64,000 nt of DNA. It comes from Tillandsia leiboldiana. Its lineage: Eukaryota; Streptophyta; Magnoliopsida; Poales; Bromeliaceae. The notes under the pieces were generated by a model. The model had not been told where the DNA came from and made no database searches. It worked only from the letters and a program-made list of their open reading frames with translations. Where the stretch lies: contig CM055063.1 of NCBI GenBank assembly GCA_029204045.2, positions 29,560,810 to 29,624,809 on the forward strand. The letters are read 5' to 3'. Shown here piece after piece: positions 21,361 to 33,186 of this stretch; positions within the stretch are counted from its first letter, which is position 1; every line of letters starts with the position of its first letter. A program made the position numbers and the translations under genes.

Positions 21361-21597
21361 CCTGCGTGCGGCGCCGCCCGCATGCGGCGCTGCCCGCATG
21401 CGGACGCGCGCGGCGCCGCCCGCATGCGGATGCCGCCCGCATGCGGATGCACGCGGCGCCGCCCTCATGCGGCGCTGCCCGCATGCGGGCGCATGCAGCG
21501 CCGCCCGCATGCGGCGCTGCCCGCATGCGGGAGCATGCGGCGCCGCCCGCATGCGGCGCCGCCCGCATGCGGCGCCGCCCGCATGCGTGGCTCCGTG
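21361..21597. repeat. GC-rich array of CCGCATGCGG palindromes
   Basis: More than ten copies of GCCCGCATGCGGCGC-like units, each centred on the palindrome CGCATGCG. They produce spurious alanine/arginine-rich frames on both strands. The array lies just before the G2 insertion point. Confidence 0.8.
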
Positions 21598-24513
21598 CGT
21601 GCCGGCTCCTGTCACGCCCCGGCATCGAAACTGCGACCCGGGCTCGCCAACAGATCCGCCGCCCATACGGGAAGCCCCGTATAGACGAAGCGACTAACCT
21701 GCAAAAGAACATCTATACTATGCAGATATCAGAGCTGAAAGTAAAACTGCTAGAATAAAAACTATATACAACACAAGTCCTCACCAAAAGTACAAAAGTC
21801 TCTCGAGCAGTAGAAAATAAATACAACTCTATACCTCACTACAAGGTTCTCTCAACATGAACTCTCAAAAGTAATAAGGGTACATCTACTCACTGGACGA
21901 TGACTGGTAGGGAACTATCTCGCGACTCCCTTACCTCGATCAGAAGAAGCAGCAACAGGAGCAGCAGGAACCGGAGTAGAAGTCCCTGAGGGGAAAACAC
22001 CACGACGGGTGTGAGAACTACGTCCCAAGTAGTTCTCAGTGGGTGCCGCCAACAAGCCCAACGGACTGCCCACTAAGTCTACTAGAGGCATAAAGTAACA
22101 ATATAAAACTGAAATGAAAGGGCTGGAAAAGTAACTCTACAGCTACTATGCCTCTATCTAGATGCTCAAGAAAATGAACAGATGAAACATGATGCATCTA
22201 CTAACACACACAGTAAACTCACCAAATCTAAACCGACTGCCTCAAGGGGCCAGTCAAACCTGCGCCTACCTACTGCCGCACATCCTCAACAGGACGGGTC
22301 TACCGTAGGGTGTCCGTGACTGCCACTAATTGGCCCAGTCAGAGGGACGGCGTCGACAAGTCGCGATAACAAGTAACAGGCCCAACTCCGGAGTGGCTCT
22401 CGAGGGGAGCGACCCCACCGAGGAAAGTATCCGCGTAACTCTGTCGAGCTCAAATATGGCTCATGCAGGCTATAGTCCAAACCACGATCAACAAGATCGA
22501 CCAACAACAACAACTCTCAACCACAGGCTGGAAAACCACACAGCTGGGGCCACCGTCCACCAGACGGCTCCCACAACAGAACACTAAACTCACAGGAAAG
22601 ACCGACACCATAAGGGTTCGGAAACCCGATAGACCGGTGCTAAGAACCCTATCAAACAAGAACAGACTCTAGGCTCCGCCTATCGAAGTTCCCGATCCCC
22701 TTACAGTTCGGGAAAGCAAAACCTCGGCACGACACGCAGAAAGCACCAACAGGGCCCGAAAGTCCCGGGAGACCTACACCTACAACCCTATCAAACAAGA
22801 ACAGGTTCCAGGCTCGGCCCCGGCGGCTTTCGTCCCGACAAAGGAACGGCCCCTAGAACCCGGATCACTCGAATCCTTTCGAGTGAGGAGATTTATATGA
22901 AAAGGTGACATTTGTTATTGAAAATTATTTTGATCTGGAAGAAATCCATATTTAACGATTTTAGTTCTTTTTAGAAAATCAGTCAGAAAAATAAGTGTTT
23001 TACCCAAACCCCGAAGGGCTGATGCCTTTGTCCAATCAAACAAGAACAGACTCTAGCGGCCCTTCGATGCTTGGAAGAAAACATTGGTAGACTAAAATCA
23101 GGTGTATGTCGAAAAGGGTTCTAGGTTCGGCTAACACTAGTATACTACTACCACTGACGAAGTGGCGACAACCCCAACAGGGGAAAACAAGACCTCTCAG
23201 GACCACCGTTTATCTCAAACGGTTCCCGGTATAGACAAGCGATCCACTACATCTACCAGACTCCACTCTGCCCCCAAGCACGAGTGCAAATGCATCCCAC
23301 ACTAAAAAGATGTCCCGACCTCTCGGCCCACTACCCGGGTGAGGATAACACTAAGTCCAGGAATGAAACATAAAGTGTGGATGTCTAAGCATAAATAACC
23401 CTAGCCCAAGTGAGGGTTTTCTACTGGTCTGGTTACACATGCAACATATGACGGGGGTGCTAGGTCAGGTTCAACATAACAAATATTTACATGAAAGTAG
23501 GAAACAGGAGATCACCAAATCGACAGATAAAACAAGGAACAACAACTCCTACACTCTAGCATGCTACCCCAGTCCAATCACTATCATGCATGATTCTATA
23601 TCAATAGAATTAGAGTACAGTCCATAGATCTTGAAAGCAAAGCCACCCACCTGAAAACGCTGATCTGTCCTTTCTACAGCTAATAAAACCAAAAACAGCA
23701 ACTCACTGTCCAGTATGCCCCGTACAGTCCAAAATCCCACCTGGGTACAACATAGGGCTACAGTTATACTCAACAACCCAAAATCTGCCCAAAATCGCAA
23801 GTCTGAAATTCAGCTGTAAAAAAGCCAATAATTCACCTGCTGAAAGTGCTCAGTAAATTCCAGATAAAATACCCAACGTTCTACGCGTCGATAGCTTCGA
23901 AACAAGTACCTGCACGCCCAAAACGGAGCACCGTAGGCCGAGCTATAAATTCCACAATATCGGTGCGCAGTAACTCCCAATCAAATAACTGTAATCTCTT
24001 ATACAGATAAAATGGAAAGTGTATACCTTTGGGGAGGTCTCCAAAAATTCCCAGAAAAATATATGATGATCCTTGCGTCGCGTAGATGAAAAAAGTCTAT
24101 AAGCACGTTCTGATCCGAGATCTGTGCGCGAAGATATCCTCAAAAGAAGCTGCTGTCCTCACCACAAACTCGCAGCAAGAAGGGTCCCAATGAGCACGAG
24201 GAAAACACCTCGGAAACGCGAAATCAGAAAATGTGCGTGAAACCCAAAATCGTAGCCTCACCTGTTACTAATCAAGCGGCGAAGAAATCGCTCGAAAAGA
24301 TGGTCGGAGTAGGTCGGGGGAGCTCGTACACCGAAGAGCGATGGAAGAAACACCGAAGAAAGAGCGTCGCGCCGCGCCAAGAAAAAGAGAATCTCGAAAA
24401 GCGTGTTCCCAAAAATCCTCAAAGTCCTCCAATGGATAGTGCACTGAGTGAGGGAAAACTCCTCTGAAGACTCACAGTGAAAAGGTGAGCAAAAAGCCTG
24501 AAGAAGACCCAAG

Positions 24514-24530
24514 GAAGCCTATTTATAGGC
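24514..24530 (-). promoter_or_regulatory. G2 LTR TATA box
   Basis: On the minus strand CCTATAAATAGGC lies downstream of the GC-rich hairpin region. The related LTRs at 51043 and 60355 have TATTTAAA at the matching place (52051 and 61276). Confidence 0.6.
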
Positions 24531-24647
24531 ACAGCCCAAAGGCTGAGTGGGCCGGATTCGGGCGCAGAATTCGGGCGCACTGCGCCCGAATCCGGTCGGA
24601 CGCTCCCCCATCCGACGCGCCCGGAAGTCCCTGGTGAAGCCACGTGG

Positions 24648-24744
24648 CCCTGCAACAGGGAACAGCGGTGCAAAGGCACCGCTGTGCGCCACGCGCCCGC
24701 CCCCCGCGGTCAGCGGGGTAGGTACGGCCCGCCAATGGCGGGCC
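24648..24744. repeat. Four consecutive perfect hairpins in G2 U3
   Basis: Stems of 5 bp (24648-24660), 10 bp (24662-24685, loop AAAG), 6 bp (24702-24718) and 8 bp (24726-24744, loop AAT). The matching stretch of the related LTR (51733-51917) also has consecutive hairpins but with different stem sequences. Confidence 0.8.
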
Positions 24745-25435
24745 GACGCGTGGCCCGCACTCGAGTGCCCCGACAGCGCCGCCTGCGCCACAGTGCGCTC
24801 CGTACCGATGGCACCTCCACCGTGGACCGCGACTTCCAGAGCCAGCCAGTACCATGCAGCCACGTGTCCCCTGCACCCGGTCCACGCACCTTACGTCGGT
24901 TCCGTGGACCGCGCCGCGTGCACCGACCAACCGGGGACTTCCACGCGGTCCCCCGCCTGGTCCATGCACCGCCGCGCCAATCCCGTAGACCGCGCACCAC
25001 GAGCCCGCCAATCAGGCGGCGCCACGTGTCCATGCGCCGGGTCCGTGCACCCAGCCGCGTCCCTCCGTGGACCGAGCGCTGCGGACCGGCCCAATCACAA
25101 GCCGCCACGTGGCAGCCGGCGGTCCACGGCCCCTCCCATGCACCGAAATTCAGCGAAAACTTCCGGGGGTCCGTTTTTGGGCATCCGGACTCCAAATCAA
25201 ACAAGCAAATAGCTGTTTTCAAGCATTTTTCCGTGCTGAATCCAAATCCACCCTCTGTTTGGCCCAAATCAATTTCGAAAATTCGGCAAATGCAGCCGAA
25301 GGCCAATCCAGCTGTGTATATCACACAGGGTCCATCTGTGGCATCCCTTTGATGCACTATGGACCAGATACACCAACACGAGGTGTTCTAGACCACGGTT
25401 CATGGAGAAGCTACACGGGGATCAGGGTCACCACA

Positions 25436-25452
25436 TCCTCCCCTACTAAAAG
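25436..25452 (-). other. G2 polypurine tract
   Basis: On the minus strand TTTTAGTAGGGGAGGA lies directly before the 3' LTR start, the expected plus-strand primer site. Confidence 0.8.
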
Positions 25453-26460
25453 GAAGTTTCGTCCCCGAAACAAAACACACCACAACAACAAAACCAAAAC
25501 AATCAAACAACCAAGAACGCCACACTAAACTAACCAGAATGGTACGGCTCCACCAGCAGGAAAGTCATCAACCCCCAACTCTCAATTTAGGAAACAGCTG
25601 AAATTAGCGAAAAGTTCCGAAAACTTTGAAAGATCAGTGCCTTCGCCCCAATCAAACAAGAACAGGTTCGGGCACTGTCTCCATTTCTGGAGCAATCCTA
25701 CGAAGTTTTCGTCCTGTTCGTAAATTTCAGTACAAGGGCGAGAAAAGGGAGAGAAGTGTTGGTGTCGTTCCTGCTGTGGCAACAAAAAGAAAACTACCAC
25801 TAACGAGACTCCTAAGGACACAACCTCAAGTCCTAAACATCACAACTGCTCCCGAGGTGGCGTCTGTCCAAAGCCGCTGAAGCTGATGCTGCTGGAAGGA
25901 TACGTCGGCAATCCGATAAAACGAACTCCTCCAATCCAACTCGCAGAAGGATACTGCTCTCATTCCATCATCAGTCGTAGCACAGCACCGCACCAAACAG
26001 TCCAACCTGGGTGCTCAAACCAAGTCCTGGAGCTGTCCCTGAATCGTCACATCAGCAAGTGAAGTCCCAAGTCACAACTGCACTGATCATACACCGCGAA
26101 CCTCCTCTACTCGCAGGATACAGGGAAGAAACCAATTGCTAAAACATGTAGCAGAATTCCTAACCCATACCCATGCAAAGATGCCGATGCAGATACTCAA
26201 CTAATAATGCAGAAGGATGCAGCGGTAAAGAAATGCTCAACTCAGCTAACTGAAATAAAATCATACCTGCCGCGGCATGATCCGCTGCCGAGGTGTCCTC
26301 CACCAGGGCTGCATAGACCCGTCCACTGGGTGCTGCAGGTCATCGTCCCGTCTGTCCCGACGTCGTGGCCCACCTCTGTCTGCTGTTGTGCACGGAGGGG
26401 TTCCCGCTGCATGGATGGGCAAGGGGGGTGCTGTCGCAATCGGTCGCACTGACAAAATGG
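25453..26460 (-). other. G2 interior between gag and the 3' LTR
   Basis: About 1 kb with no recognisable coding sequence where pol should be. This gap in content shows that the element lost pol. Confidence 0.65.
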
Positions 26461-27692
26461 CCTGGGGGCAAGCTGCGCGGAAATGGCCCAACTCTCCACA
26501 GAGGGGAAACACCGCCCCTGTCTCTGATCACATGCGACGGTGGATGAGGCCCGCCACATATGACACACCGCTCCTGCCGCGTGGCTGCCGTACCGCTGGA
26601 GGCTGCTGCTGGTGCTCACCAGATCTCCGGCGCCTACGAACCCACGACCTCAGGATGAGATCGTGGAGGTCTCGGAGGTCCCTGCCCGCACGGTCTGACC
26701 CTCATCCATCCGGTTGCTGGCGCTTCGCCCCAGGAATCACTACGGGGGCTAGAGCCACCTCTGACATCACTGCCTCTCCAGACTCAACATATAACGCCTG
26801 CTCCATCGATGCCTCCAAAGTCTGTAATCTGCAGGAGCGAACAAGCTGATAAATATCCCGGCGCAGCCCCCGCTCGAACATGTAGATCCGGTGAGACTCG
26901 TCCCTGGCCACGTGAGGCATACTAGCCAACAGCTGATTGAATTCGGCTATGTATGCATTCACGGGCCGATCTCCCTGGCGGAGATTTCTCAGCTGCTCCT
27001 CCAATCTCTGGCGAACACTCTCAGGAAAGAAGGCCCCTAAAAGAAGTCTGCGGAACTCCGCCCAGGGAAGAATCTGCGTCCCAGGCGGACCAGCAGGCCG
27101 CACACGCCGCCACCAAGCCTCGGCGTTGCCCTCCAAGTAGTGTGTAGCCAAAAAGACCCGAAATCGATCCTCAACGAACAAACTCTCAAAATGACGCTCC
27201 ATGGCCGTGATCCAAGACTCTGCCTCCCACGGCTCAGTACTCATACCAGAAAAACGGGGTGGATCAAACCGGCGGAACCTCATCAACAGATCCACCACCG
27301 CACTCTGCTCAGCCAAAGTCAAAGGTCCCACCGACCCAGGCGGTGGTATGCTAGAAACCGGCTCGACAGGAATAGCCGGCGCTGACGGAACCACAGGGGG
27401 CGCCACAGCTGGCGAAGAAGGCACAGGCGAACACACAGGGGGTGCTACCACAGGCTGCGTCCTCTGCTCTAAAAGAAGCATCATCCGACCAAAGGCCTCC
27501 TCCTGGCGCCGAGAAGCCTCCTCCTGGCGCTGAGATGTCTCCTCCTGGCGCCGCACCGCCTCAGACAACTGTGCCACCTGGGCACGGAGCTCCAGAACCT
27601 CCCTCTGCTGACCCTGCCCCGAGTCCTCCTGCTCGGGCTCATCGGAGGGAAAGGCTGAGAACGCGTCTGCACCCTGCGTCGGGGAGGCATCG
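26461..27692 (-). pseudogene. gag: G2 gag (capsid domain and zinc knuckle), frameshifted
   Basis: An open frame 27712-26702 encodes most of a gypsy gag. A coiled coil rich in RRQEE repeats is at about residues 40-85, a proline-rich linker at 88-130, and the retrotransposon gag core at 131-315 (FDPPRFSG, EPWEAESWITAME, AWWRRVRP, ELR-like LRNLRQGDRPV, FERGLRRDI). The likely true start, MPPRRRVQTRSQ, lies in another frame near 27692, so there is a frameshift close to the N-terminus. Downstream a second frame carries a zinc knuckle (CGELGHFRAAC, about 26465-26512) disturbed by a small indel. Gag forms the virus-like particle and packages RNA; here it is probably defective. No pol follows. Confidence 0.82.
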
Positions 27693-27788
27693 TGCCTACC
27701 TGCAACACACAAGCAACCATCAGGACAGTACCAAACAACACTCGACCCAATCCAGCGAAAGTCTAGGACATGTCATCCATTCCCTAGC

Positions 27789-27814
27789 ATTATGTTGTCT
27801 GCAGCCAACATAAT
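27789..27814 (-). promoter_or_regulatory. G2 leader stem-loop with CTGCAG loop
   Basis: Identical in stem, loop and position to 4036-4061 in G1, although the LTRs of the two families differ strongly elsewhere. Candidate dimerisation or packaging signal. Confidence 0.6.
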
Positions 27815-27970
27815 CGCTTAGGAGAATAAACATGCCAGTCACTCATCCCACCCCTGGGAGAGGTATCAAACTCAATCAGGACTCTCGCTAACAGTCACGA
27901 CTCTCACGTAGTCATCCTAATGTCCAACCACAAGCCTAGGGTTTCTAAGTCCACAATGACCTACAACCTA

Positions 27971-27983
27971 GGCTCTGATACCA
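27971..27983 (-). other. G2 primer-binding site (initiator Met tRNA)
   Basis: TGGTATCAGAGCC on the minus strand, 7 nt after the 5' LTR end. Confidence 0.88.
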
Positions 27984-27990
27984 CCTAATC

Positions 27991-30900
27991 TGTCACGCCC
28001 CGGCGTCGAAACTGCGACCCGGGCTCGCCAACAGATCCGCCGCCCATACGGGAAGCCCCGTATAGACGAAGCGACTAACCTGCAAAAGAGCATCTATACT
28101 ATGCAGATATCAGAGCTGAAAGTAAAACTGCTAGAAATAAAAACTATATACAACACAAGTCCTCACCAAAAGTACAAAAGTCTCTCGAGCAGTAGAAAAT
28201 AAATACAACTCTATACCTCACTACAAAGTTCTCTCAACATGAACTCTCAAAAGTAATAAGGGTACATCTACTCACTGGACGATGACTGGTAGGGAACTAT
28301 CTCGCGACTCCCTTACCTCGATCAGAAGAAGCAGCAACAGGAGCAGCAGGAACCGGAGTAGAAGTCCCTGTGGGAAAACACCACGACGGGTGTGAGAACT
28401 ACGTCCCAAGTAGTTCTCAGTGGGTGCCGCCAACAAGCCCGACGGTCTGCCCACTAAGTCTACTAGAGGCATAAAGTAACAATATAAAACTGAAATGAAA
28501 GGGCTGGAAAAGTAACTCTACAGCTACTATGCCTCTATCTAGATGCTCAAGAAAAGGAACAGATGAAACATGATGCATCTACTAACACACACAGTAAACT
28601 CACCAAATCTAAACTGACTGCCTCAAAGGGTCCAGTCAAACCTGCGCCCACCTACTGCCGCACATCCTCAACAGGACGGGTCTACCGTAGGGTGTCCGTG
28701 ACTGCCACTAACTGGCCAGTCAGAGGGACGGCGTCGACAAGTCGCGATAGCAAGTAACAGGCCCAACTCCGGAGTGGCTCTCGAGGGGAGCGACCCCACC
28801 GAGGAAAGTATCCGCGTAACTCTGTCGAGCTCAAATATGGCTCATGCAGGCTATAGTCCAAACCACGATCAACAAGATCGACCAACAACAACAACTCTCA
28901 ACCACAGGCTGGAAAACCACACAGCTGGGGCCACCGTCCACCAGACGGCTCCCACAACAGAACACTAAACTCACAGAAAGACCGACACCATAAGGGTTCG
29001 GAAACCCGATAGACCGGTGCTAAGAACCCTATCAAACAAGAACAGACTCTAGGCTCCGACTATCGAAGTTCCCGATCCCCTTATAGTTCGGGAAAGCAAA
29101 ACCACGGCACAACACGCAGAAGCACCAACAGGGCCCGAAAGTCCCGGGAGACCTACACCTACAACCCTATCAAACAAGAACAGGTTCCAGGCTCGGCCCC
29201 GTGGCTTTCGTCCCGACAAAGGAACGGCCCCTAGAACCCGGACCACTCGAATCCTTTCGAGTGAGGAGATTTACATGAAAAGGTGACATTTGTTATTGAA
29301 AACTAATTTGATCTGGAAGAAATCCATATTTAATGATTTTAGTTCTTTTTAGAAAAACAGTTAGAAAATAAGTGTTTTACCCAAACCCCGAAGGGCTGAT
29401 GCCTTTGTCCAATCAAACAAGAACAGACTCCAGCGGCCCTTCGATGCTTGGAAGAAAACATTGGTAGACTAAAATCATGTGTATGTCGAAAAGGGTTCTA
29501 GGTTCGGCTAACACTAGTAAACTACTACCACTGACACAGTGGCGACAACCCCAACAGGGGAAAACAAGATCTCTCGGGACCACCGTTTACCCAAACGGTT
29601 CCCGGTACAGACAAGCGATCCACTACATCTACCAGACTCCACTCTGCCCCCAAGCACGAGTGCAAATGCATCCCACACTAAAAGAAGTCCCGACCGCTCG
29701 GCCCACTACCCGGGCGAGGATAACACTAAGTCCAGGAATGAAACATAAAGTGTGGATGTCTAAACATAAATAACCCTAGCCCAAGTGAGGGTTTTCTACT
29801 GGTCTGGTTACACATGCAACATATGACGGGGGTGCTAGGTCAGGTTCAACATAACAAATATTTAACATGATAGTAGGAAAGGAGATCACAAATCGACAGA
29901 TAAAACAAGGAACAACAATTCCTACACTCTAGCATGCTACCCCAGTCCAATCACTATCATGCATGATTCTATATCAATAGAATTAGAGTACAGTCCATAG
30001 ATCTTGAAAGCAAGCCACCCACCTGAAAACGCTGACTGTCCGGATTCTACAGCTGATAAAACCAAAAACAGCAACTCACTGTCCAGTATGCCCCGTACAG
30101 TCCAAAATCCCACCTGGGTACAACATAGGCTACAGTTATACTCAACAACCCAAATCTGCCCAAATCGCAAGTCTGAAATTCAGCTGTAAAAAAGCCAATA
30201 ATTCACCTGCTGAAAGTGCTCAGTAAATTCCAGATAAAATACCCCAACGTTCTACGCGTCGATAGCTTCGAAACAAGTACCTGCACGCCCAAAACGGAGC
30301 ACCGTAGGCCGAGCTATAAATTCCACAATATCGGTGCGCAGTAACTCCCAATCAAATAACTGTAATCTCTTATACAGATAAAATGGAAGTGTATACCTTT
30401 GGGGAGGTCTCCAAAAATTCCCAGAAAAATATATGATGATCCTTGCGTCGCGTAGATGAAAAAAGTCTATAAGCACGTTCTGATCCGAGATCTGTGCGCG
30501 AAGATATCCTCAAAAGAAGCTGCTGTCCTCACCACAACACTCACAGCAAGAAGGTCCCAATGAGCACGAGAAACACCTCGGAAAACGCGAAATCAGAAAA
30601 TGTGCGTGAAACCCAAAATCGTAGCCTCACCTGTTACGAATCCAGCGGCGAAGAAATCGCTCGAAAAGATGGTCGGAGTAGGTCGGGGGAGCTCGTACAC
30701 CGAAGAGCGACGGAAGCAACACCGAAGAAAGAGCGTCGCGCCGCGCCAAGAAAAAGAGAATCTCGAAAAGCGTGCCCCCAAAAATCCTCAAACTCCCCAA
30801 ATGGATCAGAGTTTGGTAGTGCTCTACTGAGGGGGAAAAGTTTGAGGGAAAACTCCTCTGAAGACTCCACAGTGAAAAGTGAGCAAAAAGCCCGAAGAAG

Positions 30901-31750
30901 ACCCAAGGAAGCCTATTTATAGGGCAGCCCAAGGCTGAGTGGGCCGGATTCGGGCGCAGAATTCGGGCGACTGCCCCGAATCCGTCGGACGTTCCCCCAT
31001 CGCGCGCCGCAACGTCCCTGGTGAAGCCACGTGGCCCTGCAACAGGAACAGCTGGTGCAAAGGCACCGCTGTGCGCCACGCGCCCGCCCCCGCGGTCAGC
31101 GGGGTAGGTACGCCCGCCAATGGGGGCGGGCCGACGCGTGGCCCCTCACTCGAGTGCCCCGACAGCGCCGCCCTGCGCCACAGTGCGCTCGCGTACCGAG
31201 GCACCTCCACCGGGACCGCGACTTCCGAGCCAGCCAGTACCATGCAGTCCACGTGTCCCCTGCACCCGGTCCACGCACCTTACTTCTTTCCGTGGACCGC
31301 GCCGCGTGCACCGACCAACCGGGGATGCCACGCGTCCCCCGCCGGTCCATGCACCGCCGCGCCAATCCGTAGACCGCCACCGACGAGCCCGCCAATCAGG
31401 CGGCGCCACGTGTCCATGCGCCGGGTCCGTGCACCCAGCCGCTTCCCTCTGTGGACCGAGCGCTGCGGACCGGCCCAATCACAAGCCGCCACGTGGCAGC
31501 CGGCGGTCCACGGCCCCTCCCATGCACCGAAATTCAGCGAAAACTTCCGGGGTCCGTTTTTGGGCATCCGGACTCCAATCAAACAAGCAAATAGCCGTTT
31601 TCAAGCGTTTTTCCGTGCTGAATCCAATCCACCTCTGTTGGCCAAATCTTTCGAATTTGGCAAATGCAGCGAAGGCCAATCCAGCTGTGGATATCACACA
31701 GGGTCCATCTGTGGCATCCCTTTGATGCACTATGGACCAGATACACAACA
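27991..31750 (-). repeat. G2 5' LTR (outer end in gap)
   Basis: Matches 21610-25435 and stops at the gap about 60 bp short of the expected end. From about 30900 on it differs from the other LTR by many single-base gaps, often in homopolymers, which looks more like sequence error near a gap than evolution. Confidence 0.85.
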
Positions 31751-31850
31751 NNNNNNNNNNNNNNNNNNNNNNNNNNNNNNNNNNNNNNNNNNNNNNNNNN
31801 NNNNNNNNNNNNNNNNNNNNNNNNNNNNNNNNNNNNNNNNNNNNNNNNNN
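31751..31850. other. Assembly gap (100 N)
   Basis: One hundred N, probably a placeholder of unknown true length. It hides the outer end of the G2 5' LTR and its target duplication. Confidence 0.98.
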
Positions 31851-32400
31851 AAAGGGTATGCCGCAATCTTCCCTCTCCTCGATTGCTCCGCCTGTTTCTC
31901 CACTCGATCGGTTGGGAAAAAAAGAAGGTTGGGAAGTGGGTTCCTCGTTGCGCTTGGGGTTGCGTACGACTAAGGGTGGGGAGGGGAGTTGTAACTGTCG
32001 TAACCCTGTTTCCCCACGACATGAAAATGGCGGGAGCTCGGTTAGGATGGCGGGAGCGTTAGGATGAGGAATGGGAATGAACCCATTTCAAGTCAAAAGC
32101 AGGTAATTAGTCGGTGTGCGAACCGGGGTCCGGTCTGCCTGAAAAAAAAACGCGCTGATCGCCTGAACGCTAGCCACCTTCCGGAATATTATTCTGGGAG
32201 ATTCCGGCGTCGGAATTTCAAAACCGACTGCGCCGCCGTTCTCCGTTTCGTGAGCTTTATTAACTAAAAATACCCGCGAGCCCCGACGTCTGCCCGGAAA
32301 CAAGGAATTATTAGATCACCCTCCGGGCCCCCGAAACGAATTGCGAAATAAAGAAAACCAAAAGTATACCCAAAAACATTTTAAAACAGCAGCTACTATA
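31851..32400 (-). repeat. Solo LTR, right part
   Basis: Sequence between the gap and the TCTAT target duplication at 32401. It has no coding content and no similarity to the other LTR families that I can see. It is assigned to the solo LTR because copia-C resumes directly after it with the matching duplication. Confidence 0.6.
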
Positions 32401-32405
32401 TCTAT

Positions 32406-32658
32406 TTGGAATAGCCTTGAGCAACTAAACGTGCTTTATTCCTGATGATGGTACCATCCTCGTTCTTCTTATTCTTGAAAATCCATTTAGTACCAATCAC
32501 ATTGTGTTGCTTCCGAGGCTTTATAATTCCCAGACTTTGTTTCGTTCGAACTGATGGAGCTCTTCCTGCATAGCTTCATCCAGTAGTCATCCTGAAGAGC
32601 TTCATCGATGTTCTTAGTTCAATCATGGACGAGTAGCATGCGACTCCACAAACCAACT
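32406..32658 (-). pseudogene. Copia-C pol, middle fragment (start of RT)
   Basis: The minus strand reads KWIFKNKKNEDGTIIRNKARLVAQGY in two frame pieces, matching residues 579-604 of copia-A pol. Upstream is a decayed match to residues 520-578. It joins 43319 (removed by G3) to 19955 (removed by the solo LTR). Frameshifts are present. Confidence 0.8.
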
Positions 32659-32663
32659 GTCTC

Positions 32664-33152
32664 TGTCACGCCCCGGGGTCGAAACTGCGACCCGGGCTCG
32701 CCAACAGATCCGCCGACTGTACGGAAATACCGTACAGACGAAGCGTCTACCCAGCAGTCATATTTATAGCTAAACATGTATCAAAGATGAAATAAAACTA
32801 GAAGCTATAGGATCAACTGAACATCTGATATATTAAAACTCGATACAAAGTCTAACAGCAATAAAAAATATACAAAAATCCTCACAAGTCTCTCAGAATG
32901 TCCAGTACAAAAGTGAAACATAAAATACACCAGGTACATCTACCTCAGACTCTCAAGGTTGGTAAGGAACTAAACGGCCGCGTCCTCACCTCAATCTGCT
33001 GTCTCTCGCGAACCAAGCCGGAACAGCTGCCTCAACCTGTCACGCGCAAGCGGGGTGTGAGATCTACTGCAGAAGGCAGATCTCAGTGGGTACCGTCCCA
33101 ATATCCACGGTATGCCCACTAAGTCTACTGGAGGCAAAACAGATAGATATGC

Positions 33153-33186
<34 letters not shown>

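Larger units (their letters stand above)
21610..25435 (-). repeat. G2 3' LTR (3826 bp)
   Basis: Plus coordinates run from TGTCACGCCCCGG to GGTCACCACA. On the minus strand it starts TGTGGTGACCCTGATC, like the LTR at 51043. U3 (about 24530-25435) has several CACGTG/ACGTGT motifs and four consecutive hairpins (24648-24744), then a TATA box at about 24514-24528. Confidence 0.88.
21610..31750 (-). mobile_element. Gypsy element G2 (family 2), gag only, non-autonomous
   Basis: Minus-strand element: 5' LTR from 27991 to beyond 31750 (its outer end falls in the assembly gap), internal region 25436-27990 (2555 bp), 3' LTR 21610-25435. Primer site, leader stem-loop and polypurine tract are present. The interior encodes gag only; there is no protease, RT or integrase. 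It is inserted in the solo LTR; GCTCC at 21605-21609 is the left target duplication and the right copy must lie in the gap. Confidence 0.85.
19956..32400 (-). mobile_element. Solo LTR (gypsy type) split by G2
   Basis: One LTR without interior is flanked by TCTAT on both sides (19951-19955 and 32401-32405) and interrupts the copia-C RT frame. The visible parts are 19956-21609 and 31851-32400. Its left end TGTCATGCCCCGGGG resembles the ends of the other gypsy LTRs here; its right end is ...CTATA, one base off the canonical CA. A solo LTR arises when the two LTRs of a full element recombine. The orientation is assigned from the GCATGACA end, which resembles the 3' end of the other families. Confidence 0.7.

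Noticed and set aside
24523..25528. Overlapping frames of 150-220 codons in the G2 LTR (also 30939-31973)
   Set aside because: GC-rich U3 sequence open on both strands; the second set even runs through the N gap. No domain is visible and the two LTR copies do not preserve the frames.
25582..25880. Short frames between G2 gag and its 3' LTR as a pol remnant
   Set aside because: Neither strand shows protease, RT or integrase motifs.
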